From: Sordariomycetes sp. S80-01Y
Lineage: Eukaryota > Ascomycota > Sordariomycetes
Length of the DNA: 64,000 bases
NCBI GenBank assembly: GCA_037042185.1
Contig: JAXQJY010000032.1
Location: forward strand, 1,240,001-1,304,000
Direction of reading: 5' to 3'
Position numbers and translations under genes: made by a program. Of this stretch, positions 23,084-35,364 are shown in pieces (the first letter of the stretch is position 1; each line of letters begins with the position of its first letter). The notes under the pieces were generated by a model, which saw nothing but the letters and a program-made list of their open reading frames with translations, ran no database searches and was not told the DNA's origin.

Positions 23084-24238
23084 ATGGCAGCTCCAGATTC
23101 TCTTCCAGCGCTGCTGGAGTCGTTGACGCAGTCCCTCGCCTCGGCGCAAGAAGTCACACCGAAGATCGCAGCCATCGATCACCAAGAAGACGGCATTTCG
23201 CTTCTGGACGTGAAGAACGAGCTTCTCTTCTCTTACCTGCAGAACCTGGTCTTCTTGATACTGCTGAAACTGCGCAACGCCAAAGATGATTCGAGCAACA
23301 AAAGCAAGGAGCTAGACGAGAAAGTACGCTCCAAGCTCATTGAGCTGCGATTGTTCCTGGAGAAGGGCGCACGGCCACTGGAGGAGAAGTTGAAGTTTTC
23401 CATTGAGCGCTTCCTGTCCCAAGCGCGAGATTCGCAACAAGAAGCAAAGGCGAACGGAAAGGCTGGATCAGACTCGGATTCCAGCTCCGATTCAGACTCC
23501 GCTTCAGAACTTGATGACGCCGAAAGCGAAGACGAATCCGTCGACGATGCCCCCTCCAAACCTATAGCGTCCCGCTCCTCGAAGAGGCCCTCGGCGCCTC
23601 AGTTTGCCGCCATGTTGGACGACACTGCGGAAAGTTCCTTGTCTCGCGATGTTTCCTTCGCAAACCCGTCCGCCGACGGCGTCTACCGCGCGCCGAAACG
23701 CGAGCGGGCGCTGATGGACACCACCGCCTCCTCCCGGCGCGATCCCAAGGCCACACGCAAGCCTCTCAAATCCTCCACAATGGATGAGTTCATTGCTTCC
23801 GAACTCTCCGGCGCTCCCCTCGCCGAACCGTCCGTCGGTACCACGATTGTTCAGGGTGGACGAAAGATGAAGACTGCTTCCGAGCGCAAGGATGAGGTCG
23901 AGAGACAAGAATACGAAGAGAACAACTTCACTCGTCTGCCCAAGGAGAGCAAGAAGGATAAGAGAGCCAAGTCAAAGGCGGAGGGGAGGAGCGGGAGGAT
24001 GCAGTTTGGTGGTGAGGAGTGGCATAATCTCGGTGAGGGTGTGGATAGGATCGATAGGTTGACGAAGAGTAAGAATGGTGGCAAGGGAGCGAACGTGAGG
24101 GCGATGTTGGAGAAGAGCAGGAAGAGGGGAGTCGATACGAGCGATGGGCCGAGGGGAAGTGGTGAGATGGGTGAGAGGTATCAGAAGAGGCTTAAGGTGT
24201 TGGAGGGTGGTCGCCGCGATAGGAGTAACAAGCGGTAG
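23084..24238 (+). CDS. lcp5: Lcp5-type U3 snoRNP / SSU processome protein
   Basis: Nucleolar protein of the Sas10/Utp3/C1D family (Lcp5, neuroguidin), needed for U3-guided processing of 18S pre-rRNA. Single exon, 384 residues. The Sas10/C1D domain is seen near residues 40-70 (LLDVKNELLFSYLQNLVFLILLKLR). An acidic Ser/Asp/Glu stretch follows at about 125-155, usual in nucleolar proteins. The C-terminal half is basic, with repeated KKDKR, RSGRMQFGGEEWHNLGEG and a final RDRSNKR. Length and arrangement fit Lcp5 of filamentous ascomycetes. Confidence 0.9.
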   Translation: MAAPDSLPALLESLTQSLASAQEVTPKIAAIDHQEDGISLLDVKNELLFSYLQNLVFLILLKLRNAKDDSSNKSKELDEKVRSKLIELRLFLEKGARPLEEKLKFSIERFLSQARDSQQEAKANGKAGSDSDSSSDSDSASELDDAESEDESVDDAPSKPIASRSSKRPSAPQFAAMLDDTAESSLSRDVSFANPSADGVYRAPKRERALMDTTASSRRDPKATRKPLKSSTMDEFIASELSGAPLAEPSVGTTIVQGGRKMKTASERKDEVERQEYEENNFTRLPKESKKDKRAKSKAEGRSGRMQFGGEEWHNLGEGVDRIDRLTKSKNGGKGANVRAMLEKSRKRGVDTSDGPRGSGEMGERYQKRLKVLEGGRRDRSNKR

Positions 24239-24534
24239 AGGACTACCACGGTCCTCGCCTTAGCACATACATGTATGTATGTAGCATTGTAAAAACCGAC
24301 GAGTATTATATCGCACCCGGATCCAACGAGATGTGAAATGAAGTGTGTTGTTCTTCTTAAAAATTATGTATAAGAGCAAAGCAAGACGCTTGTTTTCTGT
24401 CTCGAAAGCATAAATCTTATGTATGTACAATAACCGACCGTCAATCATCAATCACGTTTCGAGTGATCCCCGACTCCTGCTATTAACCCTTGAACTCTCG
24501 TCACAGGATACGCGTATTTCCGCAGGGCTTGGGG

Positions 24535-26171
24535 TCATTGGTCTCTGAAGAGCTCACCCTCCACGTCAGAGGGGCAAAGCTCTTCCCATTTCTTGTTCCC
24601 TTGACCTTCGATGGGGATGCCATCCGTGAGCTGCGGAGCACCCTGCTCTCGTCTCTTCTCAAGCAACGCCCTGGACCGCCCATGCCACCAGGGCCGATCC
24701 CACTGTGCCTCGCGCTGTCCCTTGTCGAGAGAGTTGTGGTGCAACATGACTGGAACCGTTCCGAGACACATTTCCGTGTACAGAGGCACAGTCTCCCATC
24801 GGTTGGGCTCTTGTTCGCCCAGCAGCTCGAGAGTACCACCGGGAAGATCCTTTGGCATAGGTGCTTTCCCGGGACAGTCAAACATGTGAACTTCGCCGAT
24901 CTGGTCTTCAAGGGGTCTGTCGTGGTTGATGTAGCGCCAGTCGTTCTCCGAGTGCATGGTCTGATGGCCGAGCGTAGACCAGTAGTCGATTGTGATGCCG
25001 AACTCGAAGGGCTTGCCCTCGAGGTACGTGGGGTCGTGGTACTCGTGTGAAAAGTCTGGATTCAGCAAATCATCCACCGGTGTGTTCTGCACATGCGTCT
25101 TGGGAGGTTTTGAGCCAGCGCGGTTGCTGACAATGCTGTCGAGCACTGCGTCCATGCTGCTGCGGTGGTGTCGACGCATGACCTCGCGGTGGAACTCCTG
25201 CTCTCCCCAGATCTCAACAAAGATGCTCTGATCGCTTCCACGGTAGCAGTGGTCGGTAGACCCGTTTCCATTGTCGAAGTCCGCTCCGGTTCGTCCAATA
25301 CACTCGTCCAGTTTCTGCTTGGCTCGCTCGAGCAGGGGGCGAACTTGATGCACAGGACCGATCATGTAGCCCGAGTTGAGATAACGGGTCCGGAAGCTAC
25401 TCCAAAATGTACGTCCCATCGCGGTGTCGGTGTTGCTGCCGCGGATGTCGTATGGAATGGGCGACTCCGGGATTGTGTAGCAGCCGATTGTCTGGTACTG
25501 GTTAGGGGCGCATCGCTTGCCCCCACCAAAGACAATCTGAGAGCTGATACCTTCGCGATCGTAAGCCTTTCCCATACGGTGCTTGACCCGCTTGTTCTCT
25601 TCGGCGACGATAGTTTCGTAACGGTCGAGCAGGTTGTGAACTGGAAGCTGAAACCAGATATCGTAGCTGTCTAACATGAAGACCAGCTCATCTTCGAACT
25701 CGGGTCGTTTCCTCCTCTCCTCATTGTTAAGGTATTCGAGCACTCTGTTGATCTTGGCGTAATGAGAGCCACCTCCGATAAGAGCACCCTCGTCGCTGCT
25801 GTCCCCCCAGGCCACGATGGTGGGGTTAGGATATCCCAGGATCGTCATGGTCAACAGTGTCTTGCACATGTGTACGTTGCTCTCAGTGGCGGGAAGCAGG
25901 ATGTGCATTTCACGATCCGTAGGATTGTTCCAGTCCTTCTTTGGCGGCTTTCCCGTACCCATGATCTCGCCCACGTCGCTCATCCATGGTCGGAAGACTC
26001 TGCTGTTGGTGGTGGGCTGTGCAGGTATCTTGTCAGCCCTACGATGCTAAGGTTGGGGAAGAAGTTCGGAGCACATACCGTCAGCAGCAGACTGAGCAGC
26101 ACGATAAAGAAGACAACGGCTGTGGCTGCTAAGCCCAGCCGCCTGGGGGAGCGGAGGGATATGGGAAGCAT
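24535..26171 (-). CDS. type II membrane putative glycosyltransferase
   Basis: Exons 26171-26079 and 26028-24535 join in phase to 528 residues. Exon 1 encodes a short basic cytosolic tail and a signal anchor (LAATAVVFFIVLLSLLLT), so the protein is probably a Golgi type II membrane protein with a luminal catalytic domain. The domain contains HILLPATESN, GYPNPTIVAWGD, EDELVFMLDSYDIWFQLP (an Asp-Ser-Tyr-Asp motif like the metal-binding DxD of GT-A enzymes), NSGYMIGPV and SDQSIFVEIWGEQ. The pattern resembles fungal proteins related to the glycosyltransferase part of procollagen-modifying enzymes. The donor and acceptor sugars are unknown. Reading exon 2 alone gives a misleading start at MSDVGEIMG; the anchor needs exon 1. 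Confidence 0.72.
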
Positions 26172-28861
26172 CGTGACTGTCGAGAAGCGCTGAGGTAAAG
26201 ACCGGACGCCTGCCGGTGCAAGCAGTTATGTATATGGAGCACGACTCGCCACGAACCTGGGAATACTCGTAATTGCTCTGAGGCTGAAAACAAGGGGAAA
26301 AGAGAAGGGAATCCAAAATAAGGATCAAGTGCCAATTTCCACGCAGCGGGCTGACCGCGGATGTGATGCGTTGGCCAAGGTGGCCATGCTTGGCTCTTGG
26401 GGTTCTTGGCCATCCATGTGCCAAGACGATACAATCTTCATGCTTTGTAAAGACCAGAGATTGGCAGATGGTGCAATCTGAGTTCTCGCGGCCCCATCGG
26501 CGACTAACACACCATAGTGCCACGCAACTCCGGGGTTTCCTACTACGCGTGGTTGGCAATGGGGACAGGGGAGCTGTGGCCACTAGAAACCGCGCATGGG
26601 CAACCTAGACCCTTGGCAGTCAACAGTGCGGTTTAGACCGTCGCTATTTTAGTATAGTCGACAGCCCCAGAGTCGTGCGGCGAGAGGTGACGACGTATCG
26701 TTGCTGAGCGTGGCTGTGGCAGTGTGGCGATCCGAGCTGCGTCAAGCTCCATTACTATAAACAGCCTCGTCCGCAGTGCAGCTGCGTGGACTTGAGGCTG
26801 AGACACCACGCCCTGTCTCTCGTCTACGGAGTAGAATCTGCAAAGTCCGATGAATCAAACTCTTCCAAGGCACCGGCTCGGCGCTGGAGTCTCATAGGTG
26901 TTGGCGTCAGGCTTGGCCTGGATCAGTGGAACCCAATGACTCGGCATCGCCCGCCCCTGAGAGGCCTGTTGTTGTTGCATGAAGAGACACCTCGGTCTTG
27001 GCCTGCAGTGCGCTCCACAAGGTTCAAAGTTCTCTTTTTGCCCTTTTGCTTATTTTTCTGGTCTCGCGTTGAACAAGCAAGATTGCCTGCCGAATGCCGT
27101 CAAGCTCGACGGGCAGACCCCAGAATGCCAAGTAAAGGGCCTTCAGTTACGCGCGTCGCCGTCCCAACTCTCCCACTCGCCCACGTCTCTGGTAGTCGTT
27201 ATATTTCGTAGAGTTCACGGTAGTATGTGGAAGCATAGTATAAGACTTCGAGATCTCAGCCACCAGTGGAGGAGGGCAGCGGAGCGCGAGCGGGCGTCCG
27301 CCGCTCCTTGTATTGGGAAAGATTTCCCGCCCAGGTGATTAATCTTGGAGGTGCGCCGGGTCGTCGGCTGGCGGACCTGGGGCTAATGAATTCTGCGGTG
27401 CGGTGCTCGCGTCTTGGCTGTCACTCATTGCACTCGTACAGTGGCCCGGCTCGTCGCCTGGCGCAGCGATTGGTAGTTTCCGAGGTGGGGGCGATACGGC
27501 ACGGAGGAGAGTGTCCTTCAAGGAACTGCCACTAGCTGGGGAGATACCCGAAAGGAGTCGCGGAACTACTGACGGCAGACAAATCAATGATGGTGGTCCG
27601 GGAATAATACATCTCACGGAACAGTGGGAGCGCCTCGGCGACGCGGGTCGTGGGCGATGGGTGGTGGAGGATCAGACAAGCCAAGACGCCTTCCAAGATT
27701 TGTCAAGTGAGTACGCGTGTGACGAGCCGATCGGCCGGGCCGCAACTCTGATGGGAGCATCAAATTCACAAGCAAAGCACTGTATCATGCATTACCTTTA
27801 GGCTTTTATCCGTAATATCCAGCTTGCCTTGAACTTTTGTTATCACTCGTAGTATTGCCTCAGTGCATTCGGGTCCGAACTTACATCCAGCCCGAACAAC
27901 GTACCTACTTCCCCCGTCATGCAACCACAAGCAGCGTTCCAAAGGCTTGGTTCGTACCACACTCGACATTCACCAAGTCTTTGTGGAGATACGCGTACGT
28001 ACTACGCGTAAAAAGCCTTGGAACATGTGGAACTTTGCGCATTTTGGTATCAGTGCGAGAAACACGATCTGACCGATGCAAGCGATGCTTCGTAGTTGGT
28101 CCGCAGGGTAGGTACCAGCAGCCTTGGTTCGTCATGGAGATTAGATAGCGCGATAAGATAGACCAGCGCTCCTCATTTAAGCTTACGACAGGCCCATGAT
28201 TGGCTCGGCCTGGCAGCCTGAACGTTGATATCCACACCCACCACCATATTTTTTCTCCTCGCGTCTTCGATCTCCGACCTCACCTCATCATCGCCAACCG
28301 CGACAGTCTCGCTTAGTCCCACGGGACAAAGCTTGACGCCTCCCATTTCACAGTTGGATCATTCTCAATTGGGCTAACGTACAGGTAAGCTATTGATTTT
28401 CTTTCCCACCGCAACATCCTCTCCGCATGATGAATTCATCGCACAACCCTCCATACAAAACAGGAAGAGCCGTCTTAGACGTCCCTCGGGCTTCTCAGTC
28501 GGTCGTTCAAACCGACTGCCTAGCTCCTTCGGCTGCCCCTCACACGCACCCCTCCGATACTAGAGACACGATAGACCCTGTATCGTCATATGCAGTCGTG
28601 AGCTCTGGGCGTTGCGGGCGGCGTGGAGGTCGTGGTGAGGGTTCGTGGTGCTTATAAAATGGGTTTCTGAAGCTCGAGTCATCCTTCCGCTCTAGTCTTG
28701 GTATTCTCGACGGGACAAATTGCTAATAAAAGGATTACAGGTCACTAGATAAATCAAGGTAGATTAGGTAGCAAGTACAGCAATATATATCATCGTATCT
28801 GGTCCTTCTATGAGAGCTCCGAAACGCCTTGCATCCATCCTCCCGTCCTTACTCCCGATAA
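26172..28861. other. gene-poor interval
   Basis: About 2.7 kb between two genes on the minus strand. It holds the promoter of the glycosyltransferase gene, several short frames without domains, and a 76-codon frame at 28427-28657 that I could not support. One isolated CCGATCGG lies near 27727. Confidence 0.5.
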
Positions 28862-31800
28862 TCAGTCGTCATCACTGTCCACAATCTGTCGATTTCGTCC
28901 CGTCCGCTGTTTCAGAAGCGTCGTGTGAGGCCCTTTCGCCGCACTGCTACTCCCTGCGAGCTGGCTCAGACCCGGCATGGCGTCCGACTCCTGAGATGAA
29001 GAAGGGATATCATATGTGCTTCTGCGTTTTGGAATCCGCGTAGGCTCGGGTGGTGTCGTAGGAAGAGTCGATTCTGGCTCATGCAGGCTTGACGGGATGT
29101 GGCTGTCGGAAACCAGAAAGTCGACCAGATCTTCGCCCATGTCAGAGCCGTCTGTTTCCAGGTCGTCACTCTCACGCATGCAGTCGTCTCCAAGCTCGTC
29201 ACTGTTGATGCCGGTCTTTGACTTTTGCATGCGGCCTTTCCTGCCCTTCGGCGCTTTGGGTTTCTTGTTCTTGAGCCTCCGCGTGAGACCCTCGTTCTCG
29301 CTGCCGTCGTCATTGATGACCTCAGGTCCGGCTCGGGTCTTGGAATTGCCATTGGTAGCTCCTAATCTGCGACGTTTTGGTGCCGTAGGTTTTGCGCAGG
29401 CGTTGTTAGTAATAACCCGTCCGTCAGCTCTCTTCCTGGGGACTGCAGGCTTCTTGGGTGCTGTGTTCCTCTTCGGCGCTGGGAGAGATTCTTCCTCCTC
29501 TTCGTCTTCTACTTCAGTGTCGACAAAATCGCGTACAGGTATCTCGAGGTAACCTTGCCCATCGTCATCCTCGTCCATAGGTCGGAGCAAAGTCCTGGGA
29601 TTAGGATCGCTCATCTTCTGTAGGAGTTTGACGCACTTCTTCGTCCGCTCTCCGTGCTTAATCTTGACGGTTGGCCGGAGTTCCCGCTGCAATTTCATGT
29701 GCTTGTCGAGAGCAGGCATTGATGCTTCCTCAACAGCATCGTCGTGGAAAGGTAAGTCGCGGTAGGTGTGGTTGAGCTCCTTAAGCTGCGCATCCGGCAG
29801 CACTACCGATCCGAGACTTGGGATATCCGCCAAATCGTCTAGTTCAGGGCTCTTCTTTGGCCCTGGTACCACGTCTTTCCGCTTTTGCCCCGCGCTCTTC
29901 GACTCTCCAAGCATGTCTGACAGCTTTTGAAAGCCAGTTTCAACGCCATCAGGCATGTGGAACTTTTTCTTTGGCATCTTCAACCCCTTTGGAGCAGTGC
30001 GTTTCCTGGGCACTGGCAGAGAGCTGTTTTGGGTGTTCTCGACGGGTATCTCGACACGGCGCTTGTCAACTTCAGGACGGATATCGCGGGGCACGATCCG
30101 GGTTGATAGGTCGAAACGAAAGTCGAAACGGCTTCCCTCGCAGATGAGTTTCTGCATGTTGTCGTACTTGTCTTTTGATTGATCAAATTTCTCCTCTTCC
30201 TTTCCTCTCATCAGCAAGAGGACAATATTCCCCGCCCTTTTCCTTCCCGTTCGTCCCATCCTTTGAAGCATGCGGATTGGCGACGCCGAAGCATCAAAGC
30301 AGACGATTAAGTCGACTTGACCAATGTCGAGGCCCTCCTCACCAATAGAAGTAGCTACCAGCACGTTGAACTCGCCCCTTCTGAACCTCTCGATCGTCTC
30401 GATCTGCTGAGCCTGCTTCATGCCTTCTCCTTTCTTTCCGTCTGCTTGCCCAAGGAAGATGTGGGCCTTCAGCATGGGTTTGTGCTTGTTGAGTGAACGG
30501 ACAATGTTCTCGGCTGAGTCCCGGAATTCGCTGAAGACGATGATGCGTGTAGCCTCTCCCCTATCCATGACATGATTCAGAATGTGATCCCTCAGTGGCG
30601 TCAGCTTGGGGTGATCCACAAAGCCATCTGTCCGAAGCCACTTCTCAACTGTGAACATCATCTCTTGAAAATTCTTGTCCTGTACCAGCTGCCGCTTGTA
30701 CTTTGAACCCTTCTCGCCTTTCCCTTCCTGCTCTCTACGCAGGTCCTCAAGATTGTCGTAGAAGCATCTGATGCTGTGAAAGTTGAAAAGCTTGATCGAG
30801 TGGGCCAGACTTTGTAAAATACTGAAGATCGCGCGCATCATGCCCTGCATTCCCTGGTTCATCGTTCGCCCTCTTGACGCGAACCACTCTTTTTGTGCCA
30901 TCATAAGGCCATAGGCAGTCATCGCCATGGGGTTGCGCCCTTGCCAAATATTTTGGTCTGCTAGTTTGTCCGTCAGAGGTTTCAAGGCTTTGGTGAAGAG
31001 CTCAGAGATGTGTTCCATTTCATAGGATGGATCCAAGACAACCTTTTCGATGTTTCGAGAATGGACGTATGGCTGAATATCGATGGAATCTTCTGTACGA
31101 ATTTCGCAATGCGAGATGCCCAAGTTGTCAATGATCTGTTGGACTGTCTCGACTGTAGATCCAGGGGTGGCCGTCAAAGCCAGTACCCTAAGGCTTTTGG
31201 AAAAGTTTCGAATCTTCTTTGTGACCTTGGCGTATGCGTATTCCCCAGTAGCACGATGGGCTTCATCAATGACGAGCAACACAATGCTCTTCGGATCGGC
31301 ATAGCCTCGAGAAATGTCGTTCTCCAGTGTTTGAGGAGTCATGAAGAACACCCTCTTCTCACTCCAATCAAGTGCGCGCACTTGAGGAGGCACCTCTCCG
31401 GTGAGAAGCGTGGTTTCCGAGCGCGGAATTCCGGCAATGTTGTAGCACGCATCGATTTGCTGAGCGACCAAAGGCTTGGTAGGTGCGACAAAGACAATCT
31501 TCGCTGTCTTTGTCCATCGATGGAAGTTCAGCATCACGGTTGCCGCGATGAAGGTTTTGCCCAGGCCCGTTGGAAGAGCTACCAAGGTGTTATTGAACAG
31601 ACTGTTTTTGACAATACTGTACTGGTAGTCACGCTCGGTTCCCAGATTTGTTGGATAAACCCAAGTTTTCATAGCCTCTTTGTCGATATCATGATGTGTT
31701 GGCTCTTCGCGGAGAGTGTCAGCTCGGTAGGCCCGGGTTTGTAACGTAGGAGCCAGGACCGCATCCGAGGAGCCTAGCGTGCCCCCGAACAGTGTCGTCT

Positions 31801-32110
31801 GGCGAAAGCTTCCAGAAGTGCTCCGGCTGAGACCTGTGCGGGACGGAGCACCTAACGAAAGTCTAGTCGGAGGGACAGCTGTTCTTGGAAGAGGCTCAGG
31901 CGAAGAAAAAGCGTCCGATGGGATATCTTCCAATTCGAGTGAAACCGTGGCCGCCGCCGCCCCATGCACGCCAGGCGCCGCTCTTCCATTGTCTGGATTC
32001 AGCGGCGGTGTAGTCATACAAACATCTTTGAGCTGGCCTGTTTCCTGATCAAGCGCCAACAGAAGGTCCTCGTCGACCAAGCCGTCGTCAAATTCGTCAC
32101 TGTCCATCAT
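28862..32110 (-). CDS. mph1: Mph1/FANCM-type ATP-dependent DNA helicase
   Basis: Nuclear SF2 3'-5' helicase that remodels D-loops and stalled replication forks and suppresses crossover. Single exon of about 1082 residues from the tandem Met codons MMDSDEFDDGLVDEDLLLAL, an acidic start typical of the family; the frame is open 63 codons further upstream but without conservation cues. Helicase motifs: DYQYSIV, Walker A LPTGLGKTF near residue 180, APTKPLVAQ, DEAHRATG (motif II) near 282, LALTATPG, then the Mph1-type insertion with SIKLFNFHSIRCFYDNL. The second RecA lobe has IIVFSEFRDSAENIV, ATSIGEEGLDIGQVDL and RMGRTGRKRAG. The C-terminal 400 residues are disordered, with basic and acidic stretches. 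It is divergent from mex67. Confidence 0.95.
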   Translation of the reverse strand: MMDSDEFDDGLVDEDLLLALDQETGQLKDVCMTTPPLNPDNGRAAPGVHGAAAATVSLELEDIPSDAFSSPEPLPRTAVPPTRLSLGAPSRTGLSRSTSGSFRQTTLFGGTLGSSDAVLAPTLQTRAYRADTLREEPTHHDIDKEAMKTWVYPTNLGTERDYQYSIVKNSLFNNTLVALPTGLGKTFIAATVMLNFHRWTKTAKIVFVAPTKPLVAQQIDACYNIAGIPRSETTLLTGEVPPQVRALDWSEKRVFFMTPQTLENDISRGYADPKSIVLLVIDEAHRATGEYAYAKVTKKIRNFSKSLRVLALTATPGSTVETVQQIIDNLGISHCEIRTEDSIDIQPYVHSRNIEKVVLDPSYEMEHISELFTKALKPLTDKLADQNIWQGRNPMAMTAYGLMMAQKEWFASRGRTMNQGMQGMMRAIFSILQSLAHSIKLFNFHSIRCFYDNLEDLRREQEGKGEKGSKYKRQLVQDKNFQEMMFTVEKWLRTDGFVDHPKLTPLRDHILNHVMDRGEATRIIVFSEFRDSAENIVRSLNKHKPMLKAHIFLGQADGKKGEGMKQAQQIETIERFRRGEFNVLVATSIGEEGLDIGQVDLIVCFDASASPIRMLQRMGRTGRKRAGNIVLLLMRGKEEEKFDQSKDKYDNMQKLICEGSRFDFRFDLSTRIVPRDIRPEVDKRRVEIPVENTQNSSLPVPRKRTAPKGLKMPKKKFHMPDGVETGFQKLSDMLGESKSAGQKRKDVVPGPKKSPELDDLADIPSLGSVVLPDAQLKELNHTYRDLPFHDDAVEEASMPALDKHMKLQRELRPTVKIKHGERTKKCVKLLQKMSDPNPRTLLRPMDEDDDGQGYLEIPVRDFVDTEVEDEEEEESLPAPKRNTAPKKPAVPRKRADGRVITNNACAKPTAPKRRRLGATNGNSKTRAGPEVINDDGSENEGLTRRLKNKKPKAPKGRKGRMQKSKTGINSDELGDDCMRESDDLETDGSDMGEDLVDFLVSDSHIPSSLHEPESTLPTTPPEPTRIPKRRSTYDIPSSSQESDAMPGLSQLAGSSSAAKGPHTTLLKQRTGRNRQIVDSDDD

Positions 32111-33138
32111 GTCCAAGATGCCCAGGGTTGAGAGCTTGGAGCTGTCACATGTTCGGAGGTTATTGCTTTTTGTTGATGGAAGACCATAATGTGCTGCAAG
32201 ATGCCAAATGGAGCCCGGATTCAACGATGAGCTATGGGTGTTTGATAATTTGGCAACTTTGATGAGGTGCCAGTCATGTCTGATCGCGCTCCGCGGCACC
32301 CCTCCATGGATGAAGGCAAGTGGCGCGTCGCGACATCACGTGCCGGTCGAAGTCGCGTTAGGTACCTCCAACATGGACCGAGCACTTATTCCTGAAACGG
32401 ACATTTGTGGGTTTTGCCTTGCCATAAATTTCGCTAATCGTCCACGAGGCGCAAAAAGTCACACACTTCTCCCGCCTTAGGACGTGAGCAGATACACCTC
32501 CATAAGCTGTCCTCAAGATCCCACGAGTCGAGCTTCTAGAGTTTGACAACTGTCTTCGTTCACTTCAGGAAATCCAACTTGCAACCCGGGATTACAGCAG
32601 GTGCTTGAACTTAGATTCAAACGGCGCTAGTTAGAATTGGGATTAGTTCCTATCTGCCTTCCGGCATAGCCCCACTGCCAGTGCTGCCTGAGCTGCCTAC
32701 GCCCTGACGCAGAGATCAAACCAGAACGTCACTCCACCCTCCTCACTTTCTCACGTTCAATTTTGCCTTCTTTGTATCAACAACAACCATTTCACCGGCG
32801 CCGCGACGGGCTGACAGTCGCCCTTTGTCGACGAAGCACTCTTTTAAACCACGGCCGGACAGATTTCCATCTCCTGTCCGCTGCTTTCTGTGTCCCTTGA
32901 CCGGTTTCTGCCTCGAGCGCCACCGTCCAGCGCCCTCATCCCGCCAGCCCGCCGAGCGAAGACGAACAAGCTACCACGTCTCGCTCCTTTACAACCACAC
33001 CACAAGCTCGATCCGATACCGCAATTTCCTCTTCCCACGATAGAATCAGGGAATAGACGGACTCGATCCTTCGGGCACCGAAACCTCGCTTTGTGCACCG
33101 GCACCGTTCCATTTTACACGCAACCCGGCAGGAACAAC
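32111..33138. other. divergent promoter region, mph1 / mex67
   Basis: About 1 kb between two divergent starts. The right half is a pyrimidine-rich leader of mex67. No TATA box is evident. Confidence 0.5.
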
Positions 33139-35364
33139 ATGGCGCCTCGGGGTCCACGAGCCGGCTCTTCTGCTGGCCGAGAGACCCGCAGCTCAACTCT
33201 CAACTCTAAATCTACGAGGGGAGGCATCTCGAAGCGCAAAGGTGGCGTGCGTGTTGACAACGATGGCGATCTCGATATGGGCAGCGGAAGCGCGCGCCGC
33301 TCGTCGGCGCCGGCAGGCGACTCAAAGCGAGGCCGTGGCTCCAAATCCTCGAGCCGAGGAGCTTCGAAGGTCGCTCAGACGGTCATGAAGCACCTGAGCA
33401 GTGGTGACGGATCTCGCCTTGAGGGTCGCGTCAAAGATCCCAACGCCGCCAAGGCCGCGAGATCCAAAGTCAACCGAGCTTCGGGCCTCTCTTTTCTCCG
33501 CATCCATGGACTAAAGTCCAGCAAGGCAGTTGAGAACGAGGGCGGGGGTGTACCAGACCTGTTGGCTTTTCTGGAACGGAAGGCAACCACGTTTCTGAAC
33601 GGGACCAACCGACGACCTGTCCAAATAAAAAAGGTATGTTGAATTCACTGACGGATGGAGGACTTCCGTGCGCCATCAAAGCAGAGCTCTTCGCATAATT
33701 CATATCGAACGCGGGTATACCGACACGACGTTTGGCCGTGGACCATCGCAAGCCTGCCCGAGGCGTCAGCCTTCAGCGCTGAAGATTCGCCATCACTTGA
33801 ATGAGCTAACATGTGATAGTCACATCGCGTTGGAGACTACGTTTTCATCGGAACGTCAAAGGAGGACGCGGAGGAGATCAAGAAATTGAACACCTTCTCG
33901 TTTGCTGGTGCCAAGTTAGAGATTGTCGATTCTGAAGACGGACTGGGCCACAGCGGGAAGGCGACCGAGTCCAAAGATACGCAAGAGCTTCGGGCTAAAC
34001 TGCAGGACATTCTAAGCGCGCGCTACGTTGGCGAGAATAAGCTACTCAAACTCGACCAACTCCAGCATGATACCGACCTTGTCACCCTCGGCATGTTCGA
34101 GAACCGAGATCGGACGCTCAAAACTTTCAAAGGGCTTATGGCTATTTGCGACAGCCTTTTCAAGACTCCAAAGGAAAAGCGAGATGCTATCGAAAGCATC
34201 AGTTTGGCCGGTAACGGCATCGATGATGTGGCCCAAGTTGAGAACGTGGCTTTGACATTTCCTCAACTCAAGAATCTCGACATAAGTGGCAACGCAATCC
34301 AGAGCATGCAAGGATTCAAGAAGTGGGAGGGTAAGTTCAGAGACCTGGAGACCATCTTCACTACTGGCAACCCCGTCGAGACTGCCGACCCGAACTTTCT
34401 CCCTACCATGCTTGAGTGGTTTCCCAAGCTTCAGAGCATCAACGGGAACGTCTTGAGGACTGCAGAAGAGATTGCCGCCAAGAAAGCAGCGCAATATCCG
34501 ACACCACTGCCTCAGCAAGGGCCCGATTTCCGAGATGTCAACGGCATCGGCGAGAATTTCTTGCTCGAGTTCTTCTCGTCTTACGACAATGACCGCCCTG
34601 GTCTGGCTTCTCGGCTGTACGACGAAGGCAGTCAGTTCTCACTCGCAGTCGACACTCAGGCCACCATTGCCGATGATGCTCCGAAGCCCATGCCTTGGGC
34701 AAACTACATCCAGCTGTCCCGGAACCTCCTCAAGATCACCAGCCGCCATGGCAGAACCCAGCGTCTCTTTAAGGGCGCGAACGTCATTGCCGAGGTGTGG
34801 AAGAAGCTGCCGCCCACCGCCCACCCTTCTATCAAGGACAATATGAGCAAGTACATTATGGACTGTCACCCTCTCCCTGGCCTCCCCGACCCCAGTGGAG
34901 CAAGCAGCATTGGAGTGGATGGACTGATCATCTCCGTTCATGGCGAGTTCCAGGAGCAAGACCCCAAGACGAGCCAGACTGGCATGCGTAGCTTCTCCAG
35001 GACGTTCATTCTTGGACCGGGCAAGCCGGGTCAGAATGCTGCTGGTATCCGTGTGGTCAGCGACATGCTTTCGCTTCGCGCTCATAACCCTCTGCCGAAT
35101 GTCTTTGAGGCGCAAAACGCTCCTGCAGCCGCCGCTGCTCCCCCGAATCAGCAACAGGCCATGGTTGCCGAGCTGTCCAAGCAGACGGGAATGACGCCGC
35201 ACTACTCTGAGCTGTGCCTGCAGCAGGTCAGCTGGAACTTTGATGAAGCTCTTGTCGTTTTCAACGCTAAGAAGGTAAGTTTGCCTAGCTACATATCGTG
35301 AATGATGCTAATCTATACTCAGACTGAACTCCCTCCCGATGCCTTCGCCGCAAACGGCATCTAG
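33139..35364 (+). CDS. mex67: Mex67/NXF1-type mRNA export receptor
   Basis: General receptor that carries mRNPs through the nuclear pore, normally with Mtr2. Exons 33139-33633, 33820-35274 and 35323-35364 join in phase to 663 residues. Order seen: a basic Ser/Arg/Gly-rich N-terminus; an RNA-binding domain spanning the first intron (RVGDYVFIGTSKEDAEEI); leucine-rich repeats (IESISLAGNGIDDV, LKNLDISGNAIQSM); an NTF2-like domain (FLLEFFSSYDNDRPGLASRLYDEGSQFSL to FSRTFILGPG); and a C-terminal UBA-like TAP-C domain (MVAELSKQTGMTPHYSELCLQQ, then WNFDEALVVFNAKK). The third exon adds TELPPDAFAANGI. The full domain set and length match fungal Mex67. Confidence 0.95.

Noticed and set aside
27725-27735. 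Fifth CCGATCGG copy
   Set aside because: Isolated, far from a gene start, and one copy per window is expected by chance, so it is not listed with the cluster.
28427-28657. 76-codon plus-strand frame with an Arg/Gly-rich end
   Set aside because: It starts with ATG ATG and has an intron-like sequence just before it, but I see no domain and composition is unremarkable. Not supportable as a gene.
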